64,000 nt of DNA from UBA2588 sp964343075 (lineage in GTDB: Bacteria > Chloroflexota > Dehalococcoidia > Lucifugimonadales > UBA3495). Made by a program: the position numbers and the translations under genes. The notes beneath the pieces were generated by a model. It was not told where the DNA came from. It ran no database searches and saw nothing but the letters and a program-made list of their open reading frames with translations. The stretch spans positions 13,514 through 77,513 of the forward strand of contig CAYFGT010000008.1 of NCBI GenBank assembly GCA_964343075.1, written 5' to 3'. Positions 50,352 through 59,285 of this stretch are shown one piece after another; the first letter of the stretch is position 1, and each line of letters begins with the position of its first letter.

Positions 50352-51812
50352 ATGACTACGCCTAATAGTATATCAAGACACTCAACAGATTTGGATACAG
50401 AGTACAAATGGGGTTTTACCATTGATATCAATGCTGAAGTCGCCCCTAAAGGTTTAAATGAAGAAATTGTTAGATTCATATCCTTCAAAAAAAATGAACC
50501 AGAATGGTTATTGGAATGGCGGCTACAGGCTTTTCGTTTTTGGGAAAAACAAATTGATGAGCATCCTGAGTGGGCCAATGTAGAATTTCCCAAAATAGAC
50601 TATCAAGACTTGCATTATTACGCGGATCCTACCGCAAAAAGTGATGGGCCGAAAAGTTTGGATGAAGTAGACCCCGAAATTATAGAAGGGTTTAATAAAC
50701 TGGGTATCCCTATAGAGGAGCAGAAGCAATTGGCAGGAGTTGCAGTAGACGCAGTGCTAGATAGTGTTTCTGTTGCGACCACATATCAAGAGATGCTGGA
50801 GAAAGAAGGGATTATTTTTTGTTCGATTAGTGAGGCGGTTCAGAAACATCCAGATTTAGTCAAAACCTACTTGGGTTCCGTTGTCCCTTATTCAGATAAT
50901 TATTATGCGTGTTTGAATTCTGCAGTATTTAGTGATGGATCTTTTGCATATATCCCTAAAGGAGTTAGATGTCCAATTGAACTTATGACCTATTTTAGAA
51001 TTAATCAGGTTAACACTGGACAGTTTGAGCGCACTTTAATTATTGCTGAAGATGATAGCTATGTAAGCTATTTAGAAGGATGTACCGCGCCAGTTAGGAA
51101 GGAGTCACAATTACACGCTGCTGTGGTAGAGCTAGTTGCTTTAGACAATGCAGAAATTAAGTATTCCACTTTGCAAAATTGGTACCCGGGTGATAAAAAC
51201 GGTCAAGGCGGAGTTTATAATTTCGTTACTAAAAGAGGTAAGGCCGCAGGAGTCAATTCTAAAATTTCTTGGACTCAAGTAGAGACTGGATCTGCTATCA
51301 CATGGAAATACCCTTCGGTAATATTGCAGGGTGATAACTCGATAGGAGAGTTTTATTCAGTTGCTCTAGTGAATAATTACCAGCAAGCGGACACGGGCAC
51401 TAAAATGATACATATTGGTAAAAATACGAAAAGTACCATTGTTGCGAAAGGTATTTCTGCAGGTCATGCTGAGAATACTTATCGTGGCCTGGTTAAAATC
51501 AATCCCTCGGCTAAAGGGGCTAGGAATTTTACTCAGTGTGACTCACTGCTCGTTGGGGATCAATGTGGCGCCCATACAGTACCATATATAGAAGTTAAGA
51601 ATCCTACGGCGCAACTTGAGCATGAAGCTACAACCTCTAAAGTGAGTGATGATCAATTGTTTTATTGTTTACAGAGAGGAATAGATCAAGAAGAGGCAAA
51701 TTATATGATAATTAACGGTTTCTGCAGAGGAATATTCCAGGAATTGCCGTTTGAATTTGCAATGGAAGCATCGCAATTATTGAAAGTAAGTTTGGAAGGA
51801 ACGGTAGGTTAG
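50352..51812 (+). CDS. sufB: Fe-S cluster assembly protein SufB
   Basis: 486-residue scaffold of the SufBC2D complex. Family runs: VGSVVPYSDNYYACLNSAVFSDGSFAYIPKGVRCP, EGCTAPVRKESQLHAAVVELVA, ETGSAITWKYPSVILQGDNSIGEFYSVAL and GARNFTQCDSLLVGDQCGAHTVPYIEVKNPTAQLEHEATTSKV with the conserved Cys. First gene of an operon sufB-C-D-S-U-U2; ribosome site GGAG before ATG. No SufR regulator or SufA/SufE is adjacent. Confidence 0.97.
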   Translation: MTTPNSISRHSTDLDTEYKWGFTIDINAEVAPKGLNEEIVRFISFKKNEPEWLLEWRLQAFRFWEKQIDEHPEWANVEFPKIDYQDLHYYADPTAKSDGPKSLDEVDPEIIEGFNKLGIPIEEQKQLAGVAVDAVLDSVSVATTYQEMLEKEGIIFCSISEAVQKHPDLVKTYLGSVVPYSDNYYACLNSAVFSDGSFAYIPKGVRCPIELMTYFRINQVNTGQFERTLIIAEDDSYVSYLEGCTAPVRKESQLHAAVVELVALDNAEIKYSTLQNWYPGDKNGQGGVYNFVTKRGKAAGVNSKISWTQVETGSAITWKYPSVILQGDNSIGEFYSVALVNNYQQADTGTKMIHIGKNTKSTIVAKGISAGHAENTYRGLVKINPSAKGARNFTQCDSLLVGDQCGAHTVPYIEVKNPTAQLEHEATTSKVSDDQLFYCLQRGIDQEEANYMIINGFCRGIFQELPFEFAMEASQLLKVSLEGTVG

Positions 51813-51821
51813 CAGTCGCGT

Positions 51822-52565
51822 ATGATACACATCAACAATTTACAAGCCAACATTGAAGAAACCCAAATATTAAAAGGTATAAATCTTGAAATTAAAGCAG
51901 GTGAAGTGCATGCAATAATGGGCCCTAATGGATCAGGGAAAAGCACATTGGCTAATGTCATTGCTGGTAGGCCTGAATATGATGTTACTGAAGGCTCAGT
52001 TCAGTTTGAAGGCAAAGAATTATTGGAATTAGAGCCTGAAGATAGAGCTAGAGAAGGGGTTTTCTTAGCTTTTCAGTACCCAACTGAATTGCCTGGAGTA
52101 CGAGCATGGCAATTTTTGAAAGCTGCTGCTGATGCTATAAGAACCCATAATGGAGAAGAGGAATATTCTGCAAGAGAGTTCGACCAAAAACTAAAGCAAT
52201 GTGTAGAGAGAGTAGCTATTGATCCAGACTTGGTGAAACGGAACGTGAATGAAGGATTTTCTGGCGGCGAAAAAAAGCGAAATGAAATATTGCAGATGAC
52301 TCTTCTAGACCCCAAATTGGCTATTTTGGATGAAACTGATTCAGGGTTGGATATTGATGCTCTTAGGATTGTTGCTGATGGGGTTAATAATTTTAGAAAT
52401 AAAGATAATGCTGTGTTAGTAGTCACTCATTATCAAAGATTGCTGAATTATATCGTTCCGGATAAGGTGCATGTGTTATTTGATGGGAAAATAGTTCAGT
52501 CAGGAGGCCCAGAATTAGCTTTGGAATTAGAAGCTAAAGGTTATGATTGGGTTAAGGGTGACTAA
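51822..52565 (+). CDS. sufC: Fe-S cluster assembly ATPase SufC
   Basis: 247-residue ABC-type ATPase: Walker A GPNGSGKS, the Q-loop FQYPTELPGV, FSGGEKKRNEILQM (SufC signature in place of LSGGQ), Walker B KLAILDETDSGLD and the H-loop VVTHYQR. Powers conformational changes in SufBCD. Nine bases after sufB. The GVRAWQFLKA segment is typical of SufC. Confidence 0.97.
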   Translation: MIHINNLQANIEETQILKGINLEIKAGEVHAIMGPNGSGKSTLANVIAGRPEYDVTEGSVQFEGKELLELEPEDRAREGVFLAFQYPTELPGVRAWQFLKAAADAIRTHNGEEEYSAREFDQKLKQCVERVAIDPDLVKRNVNEGFSGGEKKRNEILQMTLLDPKLAILDETDSGLDIDALRIVADGVNNFRNKDNAVLVVTHYQRLLNYIVPDKVHVLFDGKIVQSGGPELALELEAKGYDWVKGD

Positions 52566-52585
52566 TAGCAAAAAGGGGTTTGGCG

Positions 52586-53902
52586 TTGACACAAATTGAT
52601 GCGAGATATGAATCTTACACACGTGACTATGAAGAAACTTTACGAAATTCTTCCAAATTAAAGAGAGAATTTAAAACTCGAGCATGGGAGGCTTTTAGCG
52701 AGGTAGGTTTGCCTATTGCTAGAAAAGGCAATGAAAAATGGAAATACACAAATGTAAATCCTGTGCTAAATGAAACATATAGAATTCATAGAATTTCTAT
52801 GGAAGAAGATCAAATCCGGAGAGATTTGGGATTTGATCTTCCAAATAGGATCAAAATCATAGTAATAAATGGCGTGCTTCTAGAAGAATCAATCTTACAA
52901 TCGGAACAAAATCCAAACGTCCAAATATCATCATTGAATGAATGTATTGAAACAGGATCGAAATTTGTTATTGATAATTTGAGCTGCCATGCGTCTTATG
53001 CTGATGGATTCGTAGCTTTAAATTCCGCCTTGTTTGAAGATGGGATTTATATAGAAACAAATGGTAATAATGAAGACACTTCAGTCGAAATTATTCACAT
53101 CAGTACAGGCACGGAAAAAATGGCTAGCTATCCTAGACTGTTGGTCAATGCCAAAGCGAATTCAACGATATGCATTACTGAAGCATTTTTCAGTCAGGAT
53201 ATAAATCAACATTTTACCAATTCTGTTACTGAAATTGTATTGAGCGCAGGTGCAAATGTGACTCACAACCGTGTTATGTTTGAAAGCTTAAAGTCGGTTC
53301 ATATGGGCGTCACAAACATATATCAATCAGAAGGGAGTAATTTTAAATCTACGACATTTTCAAACGGTTCAGATTTAGCACGAAATGAAGTATCCGTTCT
53401 ACTTGACGGGAACGACGCTGCGTGTGATTTGGTGGGTCTGTATTTGACGATCGGCGATCAGCATATAGATAATTTAATCAATATAGACCATGCTAAACCA
53501 AATTGTTATAGCAACATTACCTACAAGGGTATTTTAGATGGAGAGTCTAGGGCTGTCTTTGGTGGGGAAGTGCTTGTAAGGAAAGATTCACAGAAGACCA
53601 ATGCGACTCAATCCGATAAGAATCTTATATTATCGGAAGGTGCTGAAGTTGATAGTAAGCCTAGTTTGATGATTTATGCAGATGATGTTCAATGCGGCCA
53701 TGGGGCGACAGCAGGCAGTATTAATGACGATACGGTATTTTACATGCGCAGCAGAGGACTGGACGAGAAAACGGCGAGTAAATTTTTAATTCAGGCTTTC
53801 GCAAGGGAAATAATTGAGCAAATAGATGATACTGGGTTTATGGAATATATAGACAAGTGTTATGAAGAATCTATCCCTGATGCAATCTTGAATTTAGGGT
53901 AG
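52586..53902 (+). CDS. sufD: Fe-S cluster assembly protein SufD
   Basis: About 438 residues, paralogue of SufB with the SufD run KGNEKWKYTN in the N-terminal half, ADGFVALNSALFEDG, ... YLTIGDQHIDNLINIDHAKPNCYSNITYKGILDGESRAVFGGEVLVRKDSQKTNATQSDKNLILSEGAEVDSKPSLMIYADDVQCGHGATAGSIND. The conserved His of SufD is in the last segment. TTG at 52586 with GGGG at seven bases is chosen over the TTG at 52580, where the spacing is too short. Confidence 0.96.
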   Translation: MTQIDARYESYTRDYEETLRNSSKLKREFKTRAWEAFSEVGLPIARKGNEKWKYTNVNPVLNETYRIHRISMEEDQIRRDLGFDLPNRIKIIVINGVLLEESILQSEQNPNVQISSLNECIETGSKFVIDNLSCHASYADGFVALNSALFEDGIYIETNGNNEDTSVEIIHISTGTEKMASYPRLLVNAKANSTICITEAFFSQDINQHFTNSVTEIVLSAGANVTHNRVMFESLKSVHMGVTNIYQSEGSNFKSTTFSNGSDLARNEVSVLLDGNDAACDLVGLYLTIGDQHIDNLINIDHAKPNCYSNITYKGILDGESRAVFGGEVLVRKDSQKTNATQSDKNLILSEGAEVDSKPSLMIYADDVQCGHGATAGSINDDTVFYMRSRGLDEKTASKFLIQAFAREIIEQIDDTGFMEYIDKCYEESIPDAILNLG

Positions 53903-53907
53903 GTCAA

Positions 53908-55158
53908 TTGAATCAAAAAGACTTCAAAGAATATGTTGGTCAAACTTCTGTAGAGATAATCAGGCAGGAGTTTCCAATATTATCGCAACTGGTTAATGGC
54001 AAGCCTCTAGTATATCTTGATAATGGAGCTACAACTCAAAAGCCAGTATGTGTAATCCAAGCAATTGAAGATTACTATCGGGAATATAATTCTAATATTC
54101 ATAGAGGCGTACATACTTTAAGCCAAATAGCTACTGATAAATATGAAGAAAGTAGGGATAAAGTCAGAAGTTTCATCAATGCTAAGTCATCTGAAGAAAT
54201 TGTATTTGTAAGAGGTACTACCGAGGGTATCAATTTAGTCGCTGAAAGTTATGGTAGGGCTAACTTGGCCGAAGGAGATGATGTGATCATTTCTACTATG
54301 GAACATCATTCTAATATCGTTCCATGGCAAATGATTTGTGAAAGTACTGGTGCCAATTTGAAGATTATTCCTATTGATGATGACGGTGTGTTGGAAATGA
54401 ATGCATACGAAGCGTTACTATCTGACAAAACCAAGATTGTGTCCATAGTCCATCAATCTAATACATTGGGAACTATTAATCCGGTTAAAATGATTACTGA
54501 AATGGCTCATCAAAAAGGAGCTGTAGTTCTGATAGATGGAGCACAATCAGCACCTCATTTGGATGTGGATGTCCAAGAAATAGATTGCGATTTTTTTGCA
54601 TTTTCCGGGCATAAGGTTTGTGGTCCTACAGGAGTAGGAATTTTGTATGGTAAGAAACATATTTTAGAAAACATGAAACCTTATCAAGGAGGGGGAGACA
54701 TGATTAGTAGTGTCTCTTTCGAGCATACAACATACAATGATCTTCCGTATAAATTTGAAGCAGGGACTCCAAATATAGCAGGAGGAATTGGGTTAGGAGT
54801 AGCTATTGATTACTTGATGTCTTTGGGTATGGATAATATAGCTAACTATGAAAAGGAATTATTGCTATATGCTAGGCTTCAATTGAAGCAAATGGAGGGG
54901 GTTCATATCATTGGGGAAGCTGAGGAATTCGGAGGAGTAGTTTCTTTTGTGATGGACTGTGCTCACCCTCACGATATTGGAACCATATTAGATTCTGATG
55001 GAGTTGCTATACGTACTGGCCATCATTGTACTCAGCCATTAATGGATAGATTTGACATACCCGCTACCGCTAGAGCTTCTGTGTCGTTTTACAACACCAA
55101 ATCAGATATAGATGCTCTTATATTGTCAGTGGATAGAGTGTCAGAGATTTTCGGTTAA
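53908..55158 (+). CDS. sufS: Cysteine desulfurase SufS
   Basis: 416-residue class V PLP desulfurase that supplies persulfide to Fe-S assembly. NGATTQKP, TTEGINLVAESYG, EHHSNIVPWQ, DGAQSAPHLDVDVQEIDCDFFAFSGHKVCGPTG with Lys236 and RTGHHCTQPLMD with catalytic Cys374. The RTGHHCxQP loop and no large insert fit group II desulfurases, which transfer sulfur to SufU. TTG start at 53908, five bases after sufD. Confidence 0.96.
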   Translation: MNQKDFKEYVGQTSVEIIRQEFPILSQLVNGKPLVYLDNGATTQKPVCVIQAIEDYYREYNSNIHRGVHTLSQIATDKYEESRDKVRSFINAKSSEEIVFVRGTTEGINLVAESYGRANLAEGDDVIISTMEHHSNIVPWQMICESTGANLKIIPIDDDGVLEMNAYEALLSDKTKIVSIVHQSNTLGTINPVKMITEMAHQKGAVVLIDGAQSAPHLDVDVQEIDCDFFAFSGHKVCGPTGVGILYGKKHILENMKPYQGGGDMISSVSFEHTTYNDLPYKFEAGTPNIAGGIGLGVAIDYLMSLGMDNIANYEKELLLYARLQLKQMEGVHIIGEAEEFGGVVSFVMDCAHPHDIGTILDSDGVAIRTGHHCTQPLMDRFDIPATARASVSFYNTKSDIDALILSVDRVSEIFG

Positions 55159-55178
55159 AAGAAGAGCGCGAGAGTGTT

Positions 55179-55628
55179 ATGTCTGGACTGAATGATTTAT
55201 ATCAAGAAATTTTGTTAGAGCATAATTCAAAGCCACGAAATTTCAAAATAATTGATCCTCATACACATTATAAAGAAGGCTTTAACCCTCTTTGCGGAGA
55301 TAGAATTCAGCTATATGTGGACATGCAAGATGGTATTGTAAGTGACATCAGTTTTCAAGGATCTGGATGTGCTATTTCTAGAGCTTCAACGTCAATGTTG
55401 ACTGAAACTATTAAAGGACAAAGTATAGATAAAGCGAATTTAGTTTTCGAAGAAGTACGTAAAATGTTAACTGAGCCCGATGCAGAACTTAACTTGGAAG
55501 TTCTGGGTGATTTAGAAATGTTGTCTGGAGTAACTGACTTCCCGGTAAGAATTAAATGTGCAATGTTGTCATGGCATGCCCTCAAGTCCTTGCTTGAGAA
55601 TTCTGAAGACCCTGTGTCAACAGAATAA
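55179..55628 (+). CDS. sufU: SufU sulfurtransferase/scaffold, copy 1
   Basis: 149 residues. Zinc/sulfur ligand set complete: FNPLCGDRI (Cys39, Asp41), GSGCAIS (Cys64) and VRIKCAML (Cys127). SufU accepts persulfide from SufS and passes it to SufBCD. 20 bases after sufS. It is a close family match to the Bacillus-type SufU. The paired second copy follows immediately. Confidence 0.94.
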   Translation: MSGLNDLYQEILLEHNSKPRNFKIIDPHTHYKEGFNPLCGDRIQLYVDMQDGIVSDISFQGSGCAISRASTSMLTETIKGQSIDKANLVFEEVRKMLTEPDAELNLEVLGDLEMLSGVTDFPVRIKCAMLSWHALKSLLENSEDPVSTE

Positions 55629-55641
55629 TCAGGGTAAATCA

Positions 55642-56088
55642 ATGAGTGATATATCCGAAGAATATTTAAGTAACATTTATAAAGATGTGATCATGGATCA
55701 CTTTCGCAACCCTAGAAATAGTGTTGAAATTGAAGAGTATGATTATGCCCGGCAAGAAATAAACCCATTTTGTGGGGACAAGGTGGAATTTAGAGTCAAA
55801 TTATCTTCAAACCGGGTTATAACAAACGTATCTGCAACCGCCGAAGGATGTACCGTGATCAAAGCTGCATCGTCAATGTTGAGTGTGTATGTACAAGATA
55901 AAGACGTTGATAGATTACCTTTTCAAATGGACATATTTGAAAAATTTTTAAAAAATGAAGAAGACACAGATTATTCTGAATTGTCTACGCTGGCAGATTT
56001 AAGAGTTGTTAGACAACATCCGGTACGACTTAAATGTGTACTGTTGCCAGTGAGAGCTCTGTTAAATTTAATTGAGAGCACTCATTAA
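55642..56088 (+). CDS. Second SufU/IscU-like protein
   Basis: 148 residues. The frame open from 55558 overlaps sufU; ATG at 55642 with AGGGTAAATCA upstream is the real start. It retains the ligand set (NPFCGDKV Cys44, Asp46; AEGCTVI Cys70; VRLKCVLL Cys132) but the loop after Cys70 (TVIKAASS) differs from the GCAIS of SufU. This looks like a diverged paralogue, either a second sulfur acceptor or a scaffold. It may cooperate with sufU; this is inference. Its stop overlaps the convergent solute-binding gene by four bases. Confidence 0.88.
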   Translation: MSDISEEYLSNIYKDVIMDHFRNPRNSVEIEEYDYARQEINPFCGDKVEFRVKLSSNRVITNVSATAEGCTVIKAASSMLSVYVQDKDVDRLPFQMDIFEKFLKNEEDTDYSELSTLADLRVVRQHPVRLKCVLLPVRALLNLIESTH

Positions 56089-57707
56089 TCTATCCAAACC
56101 TCCGACCAGTATAAATATTCACCTAAGTTATCGTTTGGAAAAAAATTTCGTACTGAATTGTGATATATCCACTCATGTTGCAGCGGAGCGGAATTATACA
56201 TATAGGCTTGTTCCAAAACGTGGTTTTGGATATCTCGAAGTTGTCTGGATCTTAATAGCTCATCGGTTTGCACTGTTTGGAGTTCGATCATTTCATTGAG
56301 TTGTGTGTCTGCTGTATTACTGAAACTAAAGTCACTACTTGAATGAAGAGTGGATAATAGGTAATCATTAATAAATTCTTCTGGAGGTGTTAAACCGAGC
56401 AGGATATCGAAGTTAGAGTTTTTGTTGGTGATCTCGCTAACATAATTTTCGGGAGATAGGGAACTTTCATGTATTTGGAACGTAGAGCTTTCAAGGTCAG
56501 TAATTATTTGTTCTAACAAGTGGTTGTATGGATGAGGTGAATCCATTACTCCTATTTTGAGTTGTTGTTCAATATCAATATCTGAAATGTTAAGTTGTGC
56601 TGACACAGGATCATCGAAATGTTGTTTTCTGATAGCTATCTGATTGCTACTGTAGTCGGTGAATATTTGCGGGATTCCAATACCGACTGAAGTGTCAGTG
56701 AGCCCGCTTTTGCTATTCTGTTGCCAGGGATCTAGTAATAAAAATATACTTTGTCGCTTTTTAAGATTTTGCATGGATTTCTTAGCCATATTAAAAAATA
56801 GGCTTGGTCCGCCATAAGATAGTGACTTTGTTATTGACTGATAAGGGGTACCTGCAGTGTCGTGACCGTACTGAGTAGTATTAAGAATAAAGTGAGTATT
56901 CCCTGACGCTGTAATAGCTTTAATCTTATCTATAGATAAATTATCAATATAATTGATCGAGATGGTTTGGGATAATGGTTTTTGGTGAGAAAAATATACT
57001 GGATTACGGATTAATGTTATTGAGTCGTTACTATCTGGGTATTCCTGAACACTCATCCATGCACCAGTACCCGTCAAATCAGCTATGGGTTCAGATGAAT
57101 TTAAATGTGTATGCCACAAATTAGGATTAAAGATTTTGCTCTTAGTATGCGCTAATTTCATCATGAAATCTGAATCAGTTTGTTTGGTGGTAAATGTCAA
57201 TTTATAAGGTCCGTTCTCATCAATGGATTGTATTGGGATGTTAAAAGTTTCGTTGGATGATTCTTGGATTAGATTCAGGTAATGGCTTGCTATATCTCCA
57301 GGAGATAGCTTTGAACCGTCGTGCCAATATACATCGTCGCGAATTGTGAAATGTATCAATTTATTTTCGTCATAAGACCAATCGCTACATAAATCACACC
57401 CTACCGACAAGTTGGAACGAGGGTTTGTGGGATCGATATTTATCTTCATTAGTCGGCTGTAAATCATTCCCGGCCCTATGCTATTTTGAGACAGGGGTGC
57501 TAGAGTCAAATTCGATGTGTCTAATGTTTTGGGTACCGTTACAGTGATGTTTCCGGTGAATTCAGCTGCCTTAGGAATAGGGGCGTCATAATAAGCATTC
57601 TGTATGTTATCAGGAATAGAATTATTAGGGTTTTGGCAGCCAAACTCTAACGAAACTACTAAGGTTATTAATGCAATCAAAGTTGCTTTGGTCTTTTTGA
57701 GAGTCAT
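56085..57707 (-). CDS. Extracellular solute-binding protein, family 5 (peptide/nickel type)
   Basis: About 540 residues. A hydrophobic signal (TLIALITLVVSLEFG) ends at Cys24; the lipobox LEFGC is imperfect, with Glu at -3, so lipid anchoring is uncertain. Family 5 landmarks: SRLMKINIDPTNPRSNLSVGCDLCSDWSYDENKLIHFTIRDDVYWHDGSKLSPGDIASHYLNLI near the front and VGIGIPQIFTDY later. No permease or ATPase gene is adjacent. The extra 5 residues of the longest frame (TTG start) are rejected for ATG at 57707. No ligand can be inferred. Confidence 0.8.
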   Translation of the reverse strand: MTLKKTKATLIALITLVVSLEFGCQNPNNSIPDNIQNAYYDAPIPKAAEFTGNITVTVPKTLDTSNLTLAPLSQNSIGPGMIYSRLMKINIDPTNPRSNLSVGCDLCSDWSYDENKLIHFTIRDDVYWHDGSKLSPGDIASHYLNLIQESSNETFNIPIQSIDENGPYKLTFTTKQTDSDFMMKLAHTKSKIFNPNLWHTHLNSSEPIADLTGTGAWMSVQEYPDSNDSITLIRNPVYFSHQKPLSQTISINYIDNLSIDKIKAITASGNTHFILNTTQYGHDTAGTPYQSITKSLSYGGPSLFFNMAKKSMQNLKKRQSIFLLLDPWQQNSKSGLTDTSVGIGIPQIFTDYSSNQIAIRKQHFDDPVSAQLNISDIDIEQQLKIGVMDSPHPYNHLLEQIITDLESSTFQIHESSLSPENYVSEITNKNSNFDILLGLTPPEEFINDYLLSTLHSSSDFSFSNTADTQLNEMIELQTVQTDELLRSRQLRDIQNHVLEQAYMYNSAPLQHEWIYHNSVRNFFPNDNLGEYLYWSEVWID

Positions 57708-57753
57708 GAAAGAATTATACAACCATCAGTAGTATGCAGATATGATTTATTTG

Positions 57754-58257
57754 TTATCCTGTGGCGAATAAGCCCCTAATGTAATTTATATGACCAATGT
57801 GCTGGTAGAGCTCATTTAATATTCGAATGAAAACATCAGAGATCGCCATGTCAGGTCTCTGATCTCTAGGCACCGCAATCAAGTCATCATCTGACAATTG
57901 TGTCAGATATTTCAAAGTTGATTTTCTAACCTCAGCTCGATATTTAAGAAGGTCTTGCAAGTTTAATAATGGAAAATTCTGGATTTGCTCTGTTGTATGG
58001 CCAAAACCGTTGTCTCTAGTAGGAAGCTTAAAATGAGTGAACCAATCATTGGTTTCCCAAAGTTCTAATTGCTTTTGACAGAAAAAATTAAACCACATAT
58101 CTTCTACCCTGGTCATGTGCCATATGATCCAGTTGATATTATTAGCTGAGGTTGATGGCTGCCACGTTAATTCTTTTGAGGTGATCTCTTCAATTGATTC
58201 ATGGAAGTATTTGTTTTCATCTGCCAGACAGGATTCTATAAAATGTATAATTTTCAT
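57754..58257 (-). CDS. DinB superfamily / DUF664-like protein
   Basis: 167-residue four-helix protein. Metal-ligand His residues are visible in INWIIWHMTRVEDMWFN and, at the C-terminus, NELYQHIGHINYIRG, which is the DinB-like triad layout. Members include metal-dependent thiol transferases and many unknowns. It is two bases from the hydrolase gene and in the same transcript. Confidence 0.85.
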   Translation of the reverse strand: MKIIHFIESCLADENKYFHESIEEITSKELTWQPSTSANNINWIIWHMTRVEDMWFNFFCQKQLELWETNDWFTHFKLPTRDNGFGHTTEQIQNFPLLNLQDLLKYRAEVRKSTLKYLTQLSDDDLIAVPRDQRPDMAISDVFIRILNELYQHIGHINYIRGLFATG

Positions 58258-58258
58258 T

Positions 58259-59059
58259 CTAGATGCCCCCTATGAAATCTGTTATGGATGTGACAAATTC
58301 GTCTGGTTTTTCTAATTGAGGGATATGGCCACAATTTTCTAATACGTGCAGTGTGGAATGAGGGATTAGAGAATTGAACAATTGACCGTAACTTAATGGG
58401 ACGATTTTATCGTCGTCTCCCCAGAGTAGCAATGTAGGCATTGTTATACGATGAATGCGCTTTTTCAGCCCTTTATCAGGAATAGGCCAACAGAATTTCC
58501 CGACTGCTGCTAGTGTTATAGTTCTGTTGACATTGATTATAGCTCTTTGAGAAGCATCTTCAGGTACTGAGCTCCGTTGTATAGCTATATCTGAATTAGG
58601 ATCATGCCAAAGAAGATGCTTACGATCGTCTGAGGTAAGGACAAAAAAATCGGTAATAGGATCAGAGTCTATCCATAATCCTAAAGCAGATATTAGTGTT
58701 AATGACTTGATCTTGTTTGGGAAACATGCAGCGATCTCAGCGGCGATCATACCTCCATATGAATGGCCAATTAAATGTACTGAATCTATATTTAATTCAT
58801 TCATCAATTCTTCGTAAAATAGCACTAGATCCCAAATATTGTCTAACGCATCTAATCCAGTGGAGTTTGAAACTCCAGGGTGGGCGGGAACGTTAACAGA
58901 GTACGAGCTTGCCAGACCGTCCAAATAGTTTTCCCATGCTGGGAATCCGTCAGCGCCGTGAATGTATAAAATTGGTTCACCTGACCCTCCGGTCATGAGC
59001 TCTATTTCAAATTGTCTGTTTCTAACGGGTATCAAGGAAGTGGATAGGTAATTAGTCAT
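58259..59059 (-). CDS. Alpha/beta hydrolase
   Basis: 266 residues. Oxyanion HGADG, nucleophile GHSYGG, LLWGDDDKIVPLSYG with the acid Asp, and NCGHIPQLEKPDEF with the His. Typical meta-cleavage or esterase-type fold, substrate unknown. Directly upstream of the DinB-like gene and divergent from the pyrG promoter region. Confidence 0.93.
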   Translation of the reverse strand: MTNYLSTSLIPVRNRQFEIELMTGGSGEPILYIHGADGFPAWENYLDGLASSYSVNVPAHPGVSNSTGLDALDNIWDLVLFYEELMNELNIDSVHLIGHSYGGMIAAEIAACFPNKIKSLTLISALGLWIDSDPITDFFVLTSDDRKHLLWHDPNSDIAIQRSSVPEDASQRAIINVNRTITLAAVGKFCWPIPDKGLKKRIHRITMPTLLLWGDDDKIVPLSYGQLFNSLIPHSTLHVLENCGHIPQLEKPDEFVTSITDFIGGI

Positions 59060-59144
59060 GGGACCACCTTACATAGTATTGTGCTTTCTGGTAATACTAC
59101 TCACAAAATAAGTAGTAATCAATAGGGATAGACCGTCACGTTTA

Positions 59145-59174
59145 TTGACACTGTGTGGTAAGTTAATTTATACT
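59145..59174 (+). promoter_or_regulatory. Sigma70-type promoter for pyrG
   Basis: TTGACA (59145-59150), 18-base spacer, TATACT (59169-59174). Perfect -35 and five of six -10. It leaves a leader of about 105 bases. Confidence 0.6.
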
Positions 59175-59181
59175 TTGAAAT

Positions 59182-59220
59182 GGAACGCTTTGATACTATA
59201 GAATCTATCTTGAGTGTTCC
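59182..59220 (+). promoter_or_regulatory. Stem-loop at the predicted 5' end of the pyrG leader
   Basis: GGAACGCTT (59182-59190) pairs with GAGTGTTCC (59212-59220), nine pairs with two G-U, and GATA/TATC pairs inside it. It starts at about +1 of the predicted transcript. A second small hairpin, AATTGT-CCTC-ACAATT (59266-59281), ends just before the ATG. Confidence 0.4.
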
Positions 59221-59285
59221 GGACATCCCCTACACAAACATGGAGAGACGTTTGTTTTCCTCAAGAATTGTCCTCACAATTAAAG

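Noticed and set aside
59214..59285. pyrG start at GTG 59214 giving 24 extra residues
   Set aside because: The segment overlaps a leader hairpin, is not family-like, and the ATG at 59286 gives the standard N-terminus.
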